A stretch of 64,000 bases of DNA from Phoronis australis (GCA_002633005.1 NMRA01000561.1:188706-252705); one strand, 5' to 3'; counted from the stretch's first letter, positions 38,151 through 51,900 are shown. Notes: a model not told the origin generated them from the letters alone. Program-made: numbers and translations.

Positions 38151-38495
38151 GCTCGGAATCCCATCTGCAGCAAAACGTCGCCATGATTGTTGACAACTGT
38201 AAATGAGGTCACAATTTTACCGTAACAATCAAGTAAAAAAGGCAAAATTTACCTTTCTTGTTGTCTCTCAATTAAAAGTAAGCAGTGTAAAGGGTCGATG
38301 GAAGTTTATAAAACGCATAATTTGCAATTTAGCTGATAAATTACTGGTAAAAATAACAGTGACAATGTTACAAATGAGTAAAATATTAGATTTTTGGCTT
38401 ATTTGTGCGATATGCGCAACGAGTGTGCGCGTTACGATTGTTTATGATCTCCAGGACGAATGTGAAATTGATCAACGACTAGTTGCCTCACAGAA
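38151..38495. promoter_or_regulatory. BAG1 / unknown-gene bidirectional promoter region
   Basis: Only 345 bp separate two divergent start codons, so both promoters and 5' UTRs are presumably here. On the minus strand an out-of-frame ATG at 38184 with strong context (A at -3, G at +4) precedes the assigned BAG1 start. Confidence 0.55.
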
Positions 38496-41400
38496 ATGGA
38501 AGCAATAACCACAGTTCACGAATTTCCAATGAGCGAAGAGAAGACAGTTTTTACTGGTTCGTCGCCGGAAGACAAGGCATATGCAAAGACGTTTTGGCAA
38601 TCAGTGAATTTACAGCCGACATTAGAATCTCGACTTGTGTCCAGTGACATTAGGCAACGATTGAAAGTTGCACCTCCTGGCGGCCAAAGTGGGTGCATTT
38701 ACTAATAGGACACGCCAATCTATTGAGTATCATTGTATAAAGAGAAGCAGAAAGGCGGTTATCAGTTTTCTTGTCAACGTATTTGTCTGACAACCGCTCG
38801 CTAAAACTTTTTTATTTGACAGCAATGAAAATTTTGATGTGATGACCAACCTACAGGACTATACTTAGTAACTAAACACCTCACCAAAAGTCGAAAGTTT
38901 GGAAATTTGTTCTTATTATTTTGGTTTAATTAAATCATGTTGCATACCAAAACCCTGTCATTCCCCTTTCCAACAATAAATATTTATCCTGTTTAGTAAC
39001 TAAATGTTGCCAAAGAGGGCTCAGTCTCAACAGTGAATGTTGCAAATTCAGTTGGAGCTATATGTGTAGTATGCAAGAAGTTTGAGCATTCAGCATTTTG
39101 CATGCAGCAATTACAGTGCTGGTTCCATGGTAGTAAAAACTTATGACAATGCTTGAAACATTTTATTTATTGAACAAGTTATACACACAGTAGTGATAGT
39201 CTGACTGATAAACAACCTAGGTTTGACGAACCATTCGCAGTCACTACAATGACACACCTTCTTCGCACTAGGCACGCTGTTATGGAGGCGCGTTGCTGTA
39301 TGATGGCATTCTATTCCTGAAATCAGTGGCCGTGGTGCCACAACATTCTGGGAAACACCAGCATCAATTTGTCCAAGAACTCGAGCCTTGTCTGTAGTAG
39401 ACAAACGTGGCATACTAATATTGGAGCCAGAACACCAGATTTTCACATTTGAAGAAAGCTGCAAACTGCATGGGCACTCCAAACACAATTTGCAATTTGT
39501 GATTCATACTGAGCCTGCTAACAGCAGTATAATGCCATGTCATGATTCAGCATCTCACAAATTTGGTGTTTACGGCCCCCGGTGTTAATCACCCTCACAT
39601 CACAGGTGGTGACACCGCTTGGCAAAAACAGGAAATGAGCAACATTCACTTTGAGACCAAGCCCTCTCTGGCAGCAAAATATAGTTACTGAGCATATCAA
39701 AAATTTACTGACAAAATGTGGTATTGTTGGGAAGGGGCATGACAGCTTTCCATTGGTATGTAATGTGATTTAAATATACCAAAAGTAATGAGAACACGGA
39801 TGAGTGAACACAACTTTCCAAACTAAGGTGTTTATATAGCCCCAGTACCCCATTGGCAATGCACTCTTCTGTTGAAATTCCTTAGCAGATTAAAATTCCA
39901 TAATTCTGATTAATGCATCTCATTCTTTCACTAGAAATCCTGGTGTAACTATGATTTTTATTTTTAAGGGTTGATTACCCAAAAAGCAGGAAATAAAAAA
40001 GCCTATTCAATATATGGGGCATGGCTAATGAGTTACAAATTGGGTTTACAAATTCAGACACACCACCTACCTCAGAAAAGGGAACTTTTGTCGAGTTTGT
40101 ATTATATAACTCTGAAAGTGAACCATTTAATGGGGATTCATGGGCTTCTGACTTTTCGTATGAAAACGTAGGTCATAAAAATAGTCGAGCTTCGACTGAG
40201 CTGCATCTCATGCACACGTGTATCTTCTACAGGAGCCCCCCCCCGCTTGGTGATCATCTTCCACTGGAGTTTCCCAAAGGCTTGATAATAACTTTTGGTA
40301 GTAAACTACTAATCTGTATCAAAATCTAGGGTGAAATATGAATCTCATGAAATGAATTTATTGGGAATTCCTATGCTGACCTTTTACAGGGTCATTAAGG
40401 ACATAGAGGTTCTGGGTATAATTTACTAAGAGAGAGGACAGCTAGAGAACTAACTCTCGTAGTCTTTGCATGCTCCACAGAGAATGAGTACTTTTTATTC
40501 ATTTACTGCTTTTTGGCAATATTCAAATTGACGCAGGCAATTTTCACTGCAGGAAACATGTAAAAAATAATTATTGTCCAGTTTGTCACATCATCTTTGT
40601 TAATTGATACGTGTCTGCATTGGAGCTGCCCTACTGGTTGCGCTTCATGCCAAATTGTTCTCCAAGTAAAATATGAGTTGACACTGTACTGGCACTTGTT
40701 CTAACTTTGATGCACTGTAGAACAAACTTTTGGATTCGAATAAAATGGACACCTGCATTTTGGGCTTGAAGGGGGTCAGTAGTTTCCATGTTGGCTTAGA
40801 ATTGTGCCCCTCGCACGATAGGCCTTTTGAAATTGACATGCAAGGTCATTGAAATCAATTATTTGTGAACCCTGCTCTTCAAAAACACACCTTAGCAAAG
40901 GGTTTGTGGTCCTGGATGAGAAGATAATTGTTTGATTAGCCCCTACGGATCCACAGAGGAGCCCTTGTGCATCCATAAAGGAGCCCCTACGGATTCATAA
41001 TTAGAGGAACCCCTACGGATCCATAGAGCCCCTATGGATCCATAGAGGAGCCCCTACGGATCCATAATTAGAGGAGCCCCTACGGATCCATAGAGGATCC
41101 CCAAATGTGCAATTCTCGATAAAACTGTGTCCTGGTTTTCATATTTAAAGCAACTATTTTTTAAGAACGAACACTAATGACCGCGGGTCATCGTTACAGT
41201 ACAGGTGTACTGTTCTCCTATTTCCCTATCCATCGAATAATAAGTGAGATGAACGGGTTGACAAAGGGCTCGTGTCTTGTGCTGATTCTGCGTTAACTTC
41301 CATTACGAGTCCTAATGTACCACTCCCTATTAATAGTAGCATTTCTTGGGTGTTTGGTCCGTTGAAAACGTTAAAATCAGCAGATGAGAATTTCAGCTCT

Positions 41401-43931
41401 GAGGTATCTTTATTTATTGAAATAGGTGACAAGGTTGTTTAATTTGTAAATTTCTGTCAGTTTCATTAATTTGTTATTTGGAATGCAATCTAGTTGTAGC
41501 GTTTTCTCTTCCAGAGATAAACGTAACATATGTCCCAGTGGAAGACCCTCCACGTAAGTACATTTACTTGAATGTAGAAGTTGTCATTAATACAATATAA
41601 AACAGCTGTTGACCATCATGAGCTCTGTGAAGTTGATTTAGGTTTGAGTTTACACTGAGTACATACCGGTAGCTATCTATTCACTCATTTTTCACAAAAG
41701 TTATTTGCAAAAATGGCACTTATTTTCTAAAGTCTGGTTACTTTGCAGGAAACAAGGGAACTAAATGTTATAACTCTTCCAATTCTAACCAAGCTCATAC
41801 CAAACTAAGATCTCTTTAATTGAGAATTTTGAAAAATTAAAACTGCACTTGTGTGCCATATTGTGTGCGTCCTCAGTGGCGGATCTAGGATATCACAAGG
41901 GGGGCCCAACATTTTATCCGGCTGTAAGCATTTGCGCAAACTAAACCACGATTGTAGATGCGCATAGCACTGAATGGGGGAGGTCGGGAGGGGGGTTTGC
42001 CCCCCTTCCGCTCAGGAAATTTTTCTGTTTTTACCTCTAAAAATCAAGCATTTTCCTTGATTCCTGAAGTATTATCCAAGAAAAAAAGGAAAGAAAAACA
42101 CGGAGAACGTGTCAAACAGGAAAAACTGAACGTACCAAAGACTCGAACTCACGACCCGGCGGATAGAGAGCGCGTGCGTTACCACTACACCACCATGATT
42201 TGGCTACCGATACTATGATAAGAGGCCTTCTTGTTTATGGTCCACAGCGTTTGCACGCGAAACCTACTTCTTTTCGTAATGCTTATTATACCTTTTGTTT
42301 TGTGCCATGAATTCGTAACAAATTTGTTGTATTTTAAATAGTCTTCAAATGCCCAAAAGACCAAATCCGTTTTTCGTGTTGGCAATAATGACGGGATTGC
42401 TTTGGAAATCGTCTTAAGATAAGGTTTGACAAAGAGAGTATTGCGAGTTTCTGAGTGATTCATTAAGGCTTCGATTAAAATTCACATCTTACCAGCAACT
42501 TCTGTTTTCTCATCGTCACTCAGGTTCCGTTCTCTTTAAAAAATGAAGTAAATTTTCTTCATTGCACAGTGGAGCAGACAACGAAAACGGAGTCGTAATG
42601 CGCAGCGCCATTGCCGGTCACCTGGGATATCACGGGAGAGCCTATACTTAGCCATAGTTCTGTTACGAATGCGCCGTGTTCCGAATTTGACACTTGAAAT
42701 TGGGGTTTGAGCCCCCCAAAAAACACAAAAACTGCACACATTTAAATCTTTTTTGATCCGTATAATTTTAATTACCGGGGTTAATTAATAAACTCACCAT
42801 TTCCCTACGCTCTTACTGTTTTATTTTTTTTTGCGGCAGCCAAGGGGGGGGGGCTGGGCCCCCCCTCTAAATCCGCCTATGGTCCTGAATAGGTGAAGAT
42901 TTGATTTAGATAATGTATTTAAACAGAAAGAAACAGACTAAGTGCAGAAATTTGTTGGTATTTGGGTTGGGTCTAGTTTGTACTGCGTCAAAGAACTTGA
43001 GCACGTTTGCAATGGATATCGGCACTGATAATTGCTTTAATTATTGGTTTGAATTCAGAGCTGCAAGAGTATTTCACTGATGTTTACTCAAAAGAACAGA
43101 TGGACCGAGTTCGCAGAATGCAGAGACACGCACACCTGCGGGAAGAAAATTTACAAATCTTGAGTAAAAGGAAACACGAAAGGTTTAAGGTAATGTGTGT
43201 GCAAAATCTGCTTCAGTAATATGTGTGCAATACCTGTTGGTACTGTTGGTACAACAGGAGTGTGGGTGTGGGAACTGTGGTCAGCCAAGAACAGTGTGGT
43301 CACTTTTAGTTGATGTGATTTTAAAATCAATTTCAAGTCAACTGAGATCGTTGTTGGATAATTTGCTGGTTCTTAAGAACTATCACTATCGAATTTCTTT
43401 GTCCGAGTGCATGTACCAGGGATAGACAGACAATTGAATGGTGTCTAGGGTTTATCCATATTTTCCTATATTTTCTTGTTTACAAACATGTCTGGGGAGG
43501 GGTTAACCACTTACTTCTACCGGCAATTTGTTTACAAAATAATGTCAATGCTTTTTGACTTTTTGAAGTATTCTTTATGGTTGACATGGTTACCATATGT
43601 TTTGTAAGCTTTTGAAATAGTCAGTAATAATGGATGATTCCTTATTCAATTCGTACCAACTTTATTTATCCAGAAATGAATTGGAAATATGTTGACATAT
43701 TTTTTTTTCATTTCACATGTAACAAATTCTAGTACATTATGTTTAAAATGTTCACTTTATGTTTTATTACAGAAGGAAGAAATATCAAGGGGAAAAGGAA
43801 TCCAGAATAAAAACTTTGACTTTCCCGACACCAATTACGATGACAATGAGGATGTAGACTGCATGGATTCTTTGAGACAACTGGACGAGTTTGACTCCAA
43901 AAATGGTGGACATAACTCAGACTCAGATTAA
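38496..43931 (+). CDS. Unrecognised 173-aa charged protein
   Basis: Four exons join in phase: 38496-38688, 41515-41553, 43059-43189 and 43773-43931 (TAA). I do not recognise the family. Alternative phase choices hit stops, which supports this chain. Seen: an N-terminal region with [20 protein letters not shown] and [15 protein letters not shown], a linker [13 protein letters not shown], a strongly charged central helix likely to form a coiled coil (about residues 80-120, rich in Arg/Lys/Glu), and an acidic tail ([13 protein letters not shown]) ending NSDSD. No signal peptide or membrane segment. AATAAA at 44323 is a candidate poly(A) signal. It shares a short divergent promoter with BAG1, suggesting broad expression. 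Intron 1 hosts a Tc1-like relic; intron 2 a hAT-like element. Confidence 0.72.
38868..39838 (-). mobile_element. Degenerate Tc1/mariner-like element
   Basis: Diverged inverted repeats (about 38868-38978 and 39721-39838, sharing AAACACCT, CATACCAA, TGTCAT and CCAACAATA blocks) bracket a minus-strand frame. From about 39413 it reads [20 protein letters not shown] followed by SQNVVA, the start of a Tc1-like transposase helix-turn-helix. The frame then loses similarity, so most of the transposase is deleted or decayed. Confidence 0.65.
40935..41100. repeat. Short tandem repeat with GGATCC
   Basis: About 6 imperfect copies of GGAGCCCCTACGGATCCATA with or without ATTAGA, 20-30 bp each. In intron 1 of the unrecognised gene. 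Confidence 0.85.
41869..42886. mobile_element. hAT-like non-autonomous element with a tRNA-like segment
   Basis: Ends CAGTGGCGGATCTAGG (from 41874) and the inverted CATAGGCGGATTTAGAGG (to 42881), each followed by G/C runs. Exact GTCCT copies flank the element (41869-41873 and 42882-42886). CAGTGGCGGAT-type ends occur in hAT elements; a 5-bp target is shorter than the usual 8 bp but known in some hAT groups. No transposase. Intron 2 of the unrecognised gene. Confidence 0.7.
42134..42200 (-). repeat. tRNA-like pol III segment inside the hAT-like element
   Basis: The minus strand reads TGGTGTAGTGGTAACGC (A box/D-arm like) and, some 30 bases later, GTGAGTTCGAGTC (B box like). The stems are incomplete, so this is a tRNA-derived promoter or SINE fragment rather than a working tRNA. 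Confidence 0.5.
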
Positions 43932-45909
43932 TCAGTTACACTGTGCCACAATTAGCAGTCTTTGTGTCACAATTAGCAGTCTTTGTGTCACGATTCCCCA
44001 TTTTCCCCTTATGCACGGTTAATCCTGGTGTCAATTCAGCAAAATCCTGATTATGGAATCATTTTTACGTTGTTTTTATGAAAGATTTCGCGGTATGTTC
44101 CCTGCCATTCCCAAACACAATGATTGAGTATTATAACAAGGAGTCCCCCCCCCCGCCAGCGTCCAGATGCCATGACAGAGAATTTGATACATCCAGTTAT
44201 TGGTGACGTACATGGTACACTCTGCTCTTCATTGCCATGACAGTATGTATTATCTGCTTCATGTTATGAAACGTTCCCTAGAAATATGGTGCCAACATTT
44301 GACTCTCATGAGAAATCTATTTAATAAAGAACCCTTGAACAACATTATCGTGTCAAAAACAACCCTGCTAGTTGATCACTTATTTACATGGAGCCCCCTT
44401 ATACTCTGAATGACATTTGAATTAACTAGTTAACTCATGAGCATTCATTGGTACAACCTTTTTAACTTATCTTTTAAAAGGATAACAAACCTGCTTTCGG
44501 CCTATTAACAGATACTAAAATGACTTTCCTGATATCAAGTTCTCTAAAATAAAATAATTTGCTCTGCAACCCTCGACAACCCTCGAAAGTTTAGAGGAAA
44601 AGTTGAATCTCCTTTCAAAGTCAGCTAACCGGCAAGCATGACCTATTTTTCAAGCACATTGCTGTGGGCCCCATTTCAAACTCACTAAAACACAAATAAT
44701 GAACAACAGAGACAAAACTATCAACCTTAAACTCTTAAATGAACATGCTGATCATTCTACGGCAGTTCTACACAAGGTGTGAACAAAATGCAGTTTTACT
44801 TAGTGCTAAATAGACTGAAATACATTATGCAAACAATAACATAAAACCCGTGTGCACTTTTAAAAACAAATGTTACCCCTACTAGATTGCAGGGTAAAAT
44901 CATGGCATACACAGTCCTTTGTTCTACTCAGCACTATGTGTATACAGATAATAGTGCTTTTAGGCCACTAGTGTCAGTTCAGAATAGTTCACAACTAACT
45001 ATAGAAACACATCTCAAGACTTACTTCAACTAGCTACTTTACACAGATCTTAAAAGGCAGTTATCTACTTGTAATGGCACACTGCATGCCGTGGGTCCAC
45101 TTGCCTGATAGGGTGGTTATTACAGGGTTCGGACAGCTTGTGAAAAAGTAGGAATATTTTTGAACTACTGTCATAGCCAAATAGTAAAAACTGTTCCAAG
45201 ATTCATATTAATGTCCAAGCTTTGGTCATGGGGCCTTCCTTGTTTTATTGGCTTCATTTACCATTTCAAGTCTATCTACTCCTGTGCCTTTGCATGATGT
45301 TTGAGTAAGTCACTTTATTTTGCAAAATGTTGATTTCATTTTGAACTTGAAATGAAGACATTTTGGTAATTTTGATTTGAATCGATAAACTTCCAATGAG
45401 ACACAAATGCACCTTAAATGATATCTTGTGTCTCACATATATAATAATTTCCAATTATAGAACACAGTAATAGAGTCGGTGAGGAAGAAAGTAGGAAAAA
45501 ATCAAGAAAGTCCTTTCATATAATTTTCAAAAAGCAAGAAACTACAGAAATAGTAGGAAAAGTAGGACATTTTTTAAGCTGTACCAACCCTGCATGGATC
45601 TTGTGAGGTGGACTGGCTGAACTATCCAATCACAGAACAGGAAAATCGTGGCCCACATACAATCAACCAATCACAAGAGTCCCTGCCTACGTTTTCAAGT
45701 AGTGTTAATGCAGTGCAGGCCATGTCCCATGGTAATGTCGATCAAAAACAATACAGACTGTTTATATGCATGCTTAGAATGATGAGAATCAAGGGAAACA
45801 CACACTCCTCTTTCCCCTAGCATTATGGTGTATGCTTCCACAGATTTGTCATTTCTGGGCACATGTGGGAGCTACGAAAATGCAGAATGGTTAATGATGT
45901 GAACGGCAC
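43932..45909. other. Tail-to-tail interval before WDR76
   Basis: 3' UTR of the unrecognised gene, a C-run at 44146-44155 and an inverted-repeat relic at 45123-45592. No other gene seen. Confidence 0.45.
45123..45592. mobile_element. Inverted-repeat relic with CAGGGTT ends
   Basis: Left CAGGGTTCGGACAGCTTGTG and right inverted CAGGGTTGGTACAGCTTAAA, about 470 bp apart, with AGTAGGA strings inside both. The ends are hAT-like. I found no matching target duplication, so it is old or only partly preserved. Confidence 0.5.
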
Positions 45910-48900
45910 TTATTTGAAGACATGAACACGTCCGCTTGAGTTGACACCAGCGAGAACATCTAAAGCTGGATGAAACGTGTTTAGGCTGCACACAGACACC
46001 AAGTGTTCAGACATGAATGACTTCACAAGATTGCCTTCAATGTTGAAAAGTTCAATCTGAAATAAGAAGAGATCATGAGGCAATTTGACAGTTTATGTGG
46101 GATACATTTAACCCACTAAGAAGGGTAACAACAGGCAGCTTGCATATAACTGTTAAACCTTGAAGCTGCTTTCAACAGTTTACTATGTAAACCAGCACTA
46201 GCCTGCATCTTAATCATATAGTGAACACCCTTCACAAAAAGGAGTTCAGTTTGGCCACTAGAGTGCGCAGTCAATGACCTGTCTCGTGAACCTACTGTAA
46301 CTCGCTCATGGTGAGAGATGTCTTACTACAAGAGGTCACCACTGTGACAATACACAGGCCACGCCGTCTAATAGTCTAGTTATCTATCTTTTGACAGTTC
46401 TGAATCAATAATAAAGTGAGACTTTCCAATATTAAATTGCTACTGATTCACTTCATCAACATTTGAATGCATCTTTTTTCAGTTACCAAAATCAAGGAGA
46501 AGTCTAATTGCCAGATCTCCTCTAATTCTCGTTTTTACATTTTTTGGTCAGTATGATGGGTCATGTGGTTCAGAGTAGGTGTGCATTGTTCTCTTGTGGG
46601 CATAAATAAACTATGAACCTCTTCTGTCTGATTCAGACCTCTTAATATTATTACATGCAGGCAAATATAATCAACAATCACATTGTTACTGTTAAATCAA
46701 GATTTTTAGATTTAGGAATTTCTGTCAGTAACAATGTGTACATAGAAGAATTTTGAAGACATTTCTTGAATTTGTATCTTGTGACTATGCACGGGTTAAG
46801 GTGCACGAACAGGAACTTCAACAAGGGTTCAATTGTTTGCTAAAGTAAAATCAACTTACAAACAGAATCAGAAATTTTAAGGAACTCAGTATCATTGTTT
46901 TAAAGCAAATGGCAAAAATAGACTGTAAAACAAACGTGAATTTTATCCTAAATACAACGGATCACTCTTATTCAATGTCAATAAATTGATTTATGCTTGA
47001 AATAATTTAACATGATTTTGTTCAGCTCCAAAATGTCCTACCTCACGCGGTCTATTCATACCTGACGCGGTCTATTCACACCTGACGCGGTCTATTCACA
47101 CCTGACGCGGTCTATTCACACCTGACGCGGTCTATTCACACCTGACGCGGTCTATTCACACCTGACGCGGTCTATTCACACCTGACGCAGTCTATTCATA
47201 CCTGACGTGGTCTATTCATACTGCCAGACACAAAGAGTTCATGTTGAGGGTGCCATGTTGGCCGGAAGTTGGTCAACCAACGGCCCACATGGTTGTCATG
47301 CCTGTAAATAATCAAATATACTGTCTTATCATGCCCAAGCTTATGGGGGAAAACATTTCAGAAATGGAAGCAAAGGAAAACCCTAGGTGATCATTCAAAG
47401 CTGGTCGAAATTTGTCAACCATCAAAAAGTATGGCACATTCCTACTTCATACTCGACAAAAAACTGTCAGCCAAAACCTGAAAGATTTAAGAAAAGCTAC
47501 TATACAAGTTGAGGCCAGCAAGCTTAGTACACTTGCACTGACGTTTTGACACGAACTCAGATTTTATCCATTTTAAGTAGCTCCAATCTGATAAAAACAT
47601 ACTTCAGGATAGAATATCTTTTAACACTCATGTCACTTCTGCAGTCAGAACAGCAGGAATCCCTGTCAGAATGTCTTTCATAAGTTTCATTAGCAAATGT
47701 AGTACATATTAATTACATAAACCTAACTTTATTCCGAATTTCTGTGGTTAGTACTCACCGGAATGACTTTAGTTCCTTCAGATGTCCACCAGAAAATGAG
47801 TGAATTCTGAAAACCAAGTTGATTTATAATACAAATTGTACAAGGAATATTGGCAATATTAAATCACACAGCTGACATCTTTCATAGTAGCTTTGACATT
47901 TTGACACAGGAGATAGATAAATTATTAGTAACTAAATCCTCTTACATTCCAGCACAGAAAATACATAATTAATCTTTAGTCATTTTCTCAAAAGCTCATT
48001 CAAAATTTCAAAATTAAAATGTGTCCGTCTACACTGATCCAAGATGCAGGGTTTATTTATCTTGAAAATAATTTACTCCAACTTGAATGAGATTAAGCTT
48101 TTGGCCATGGGCAGAGTAGACATTACACTCTGGATAATTTTTGACTGTTGTTTGATGCCAGCTTAATAATGTTTGACTGATGTTTGATGACAACTCAATA
48201 ATGTTTGACTGGGTTTGAGGACAGCTCAATAATGTTTGCCTGTTGTTTGATGCCAGCTCAATAATGTTTGACTGTTGTTTAATGCCAGCTCAATAATGTT
48301 TGACTGTTGTTTAATGCCAGATCAATAATGTTTGACTGTTGTTTAATGCCAGATCAATAATGTTTGACTGTTGTTTGATGACAGCTCAATAATGTTTAAC
48401 TGCTGTTTGATGACAGCTTAATAATCACCAATGGTTACGTCATGCTCATCACACAACACGAAACTTTTAAACATCTGGACTTGGACGAGCGCAGTTTGCA
48501 ATTAGAATTCTCCTCTAGCAAAGCACACAACTATTGAGTTTACTTCTTGCAACTGAGTTCTGTTTTCAATCTTTCCACAAAATACACTCCGAAGGAATAA
48601 AAAGTAAAGATAAGGCAACCTTTTGGAGCATAGTAAAATGCTCTCAAATCAAAGCAGTACAAGCTTTTTGAGGAATGTATCTGTATTTAATAATTATCAC
48701 CAACAGAGGGCTCACTGTGAATCAAGCCACCTTTGAAGTGGGTGAAACAGCTTGCCCTATCTTTGGATTATTAGTGACTGCATTCTTTGCTCAAAATGTA
48801 CCTTCTACTTTTTATTTATTTCCCGAAGAAAGCAGCACAGAAATTTTCATAGCATCAACATTGCAAAAGAGTGTACCTGATCTTGTTTTCCATATTGGCA

Positions 48901-51900
48901 CTGACCACGTGTTGACCATTTACAGGTGAGAAGTAGGCAGAGTTGACACTTCGCGAATTGGCAGCACTGTCCACGCTCTTAGAGCCTGTTTTACGCATAT
49001 AACGCAGGTCCCAGACAGCCATCATCCTAACACAAGAATTAGAGTACTTTAAGAGCGTTCAAATAAAAACAGTAGCAAAAGTATATTACACACACACAGT
49101 ACAAGATAAATGGAATCAGACAAAATATCATTTCCCTGTTATGATGAGCAATTCTAATGATGGGAGGAGGGATGGAATAGTTTCCCCATCTTACTAACTT
49201 TGATGTTAATTCTCCTTCATTAGTCAAGGGAGATAACTACTGACTGCTGTCATGACAGGGAATTTTGGGCCATTCAATTAGAATGCTATAAGTTTGTACT
49301 GTAGTCAGGAGATGAAAAGGAGTACTTCTGGCTGTTTTCACAATTGATATACAAGTCAAAGCTGTGTACTTTTGTGGAGTCAGAAGAGTGTGATTGTTAT
49401 TTTTGAAACATATCTTACAAACAATCCGAGTGGTTTAATAAAACACAGCCACCCAAAAAACAAAAATCAAGCGGTCAGTGGAGAACAGGCTGAGGGAGCA
49501 CGATAAAAGCTTAGGTCGCGAAGAAGAGTTGGTACTAAGATGGAGCAAGTGCATTGTTTCACATTATTGGGGATTGACCTGAAAAAATGAAGCTTAGCTT
49601 TTGTATCTCAGGAGCTTACATAAAATGAAAAATAAAAAATACAAAGCTATTGTCAGTGGTAACTGTCTTAGTATTAATAGTGGGTGTGTCTTCGGTTTAG
49701 TCTAGTTGTTAAAGACCTCGTGGTCCAGTTCAGGTCTGGCTCTTGGCCAGGACGCATGTTCATTCCTAGTTGCGGTAAATGTGATCATTTTTGTTGTTAC
49801 ATTCGGTCATCAGAGCCATTAAAATGTACAAGTAAGAACAATAACAAAATAACCCTAAGGACAGGTGAAAATTATATTATGGAAAAGACAATAATAACGA
49901 TGACACGCTGGTCCTTGTTGAAGATACGCTGGTCCTTGTTGAGGACACAAATACTTGAATATTACTTAATTTGTCATCACCTCGTGATGTCAGCCATATT
50001 TCATCTAATTCTCCACTCAAGCATATACCACAGACTGGTTCTTACCCATTGTTTGAGGCAGTAAGGACATACTGCTTGTCTATGGGATGACTGTGGACGG
50101 TCTTGAGAACATTCTGGCAAAGACGGTGCTCTGAGTCGCCTTTCATCCTGAAACAAATGAATGAGACAGTGTACATAATTCTTAAAGAGACACTCTTTCT
50201 CAGCCATGCTTCAAGTACAAATTATACACTCAACAAAACCATCAAAGCAAAATACACTGCAAGCCTCAAACCTATCCATACAGTTCTACCCAAAAGTGAA
50301 CAGATCTCTCAAGCCACCAACAACTAATAGCAAGAAGTGACTGTAAAATGCCATCAATTTTGAAAGAGTTAAGCAATCTCTCTCAGACTACGTAGCGACA
50401 TTTTGTTTCAAAAACTGAACATGATACCTTCATTCATGATTGAAACTTGAATCTTATGGAATTAAATGTGATAGTGCTAAATTTACTCTGCAGACTGGCC
50501 GAGCTAGAAATAAATCGTGTTTTAAGATTATTTTTATGTTACATGTAATTATGTTAATTGATAACCTTAGCTTGCTCTTTAATTTTGTTTATCTAGACCG
50601 GGAGTCTGACCTTTGTACTTGAACTTGTACTTTTTATGTCATTTTCCATTCTATATATGCCTCTTATCTAAAGATGATTGTTTATTGTTCTGTGCTCGAG
50701 AATGCAGGTCACTTGAATGTCAGGTCCAAGTTTGCACTTGATGATCCCTAGATTCAAGGTTTTGAATAAAAACTAGAGATTTCAAATTGATACCTTTAAT
50801 ACATAACTGAGGTTCACAAGTGCAAACCACTAATAATGAGTAAAAAACAACAGTCTGGATATTAAGACCTGATCCTAGGTCTTTTTGTGTGGAATGGTAC
50901 AGTCTATTTATAATGCAATTTAGTGAATCCATGGTCAATAAATCAAATTGAAGATGCTCACGCTCCACCACACTGCCCCCTGTTGATGGAGTACTGAAAT
51001 GCTTGTAATCCTGATAACTCTCCAAATTAATTGCACACAGTCATTTTCACAGTGGAACTTCATGCCACCTTTGACACCATAAATGTGAACCCAATTTGCC
51101 ATCACTTAAAACTGATGTCAAAAGACTTCCATACCTTCACACCTACCAATGTGCAGCTCCAAATATTCTGAACAGCTAAGGCTGAGCATACTCATTCGTC
51201 TGATTTTGCATGATTGCGAGTTTTTCAGATCCCTGTCATCGACTTCAAAAAAGTACTATTGTGATATGGGTCGATCGCAAGTTTTGATTGACAAAATCAT
51301 GGAGGCTAGTGATGCAACCCACCCAGTCTTAGTTTCATTCCACTGCTATTTTAGCAAAATCTACGATAAACAAAGAGCAGTTGTATTCATTGACAACTTG
51401 TAAATGTGAAAACAAAATATTCTACAAATAAGTGACCTTTGCACTAATGAAGCACTTCAGGGTCTCACATAACCCGCATCATGCATCAACACTCCCCAGC
51501 ACGACGTCATGATACTTACTGGACATGGTTTAGTGATCCGCGGAGGATCTTCTTCACCACAAAACGTGTTCTAAAAACATTTGACAATTTTCAACCTACT
51601 TCACATTCAAATCGTCGCTATATGTTGTGTTTCTAAGTAATTTGGCCGATCAGTTGAAGAGATAAGCAATTAGCGAGAAAGCTTCACCTTAACTATAAGT
51701 ACAAGTACGAACTAATATTTTTTCATTGTATTCTACATAAAGTTTCAGCTTTGATACATACCGCTAAATCAGGGACGTGGCATGAGCAGGAGTCTGTTCT
51801 TTATAATTGAAGAGCTCAGTTTTCAGATCATAGAGATAATCATGTTGAGTATCAAAGCATACAAATGTTCCAACAAAACTGACTTAGCTAAGACAAATCT

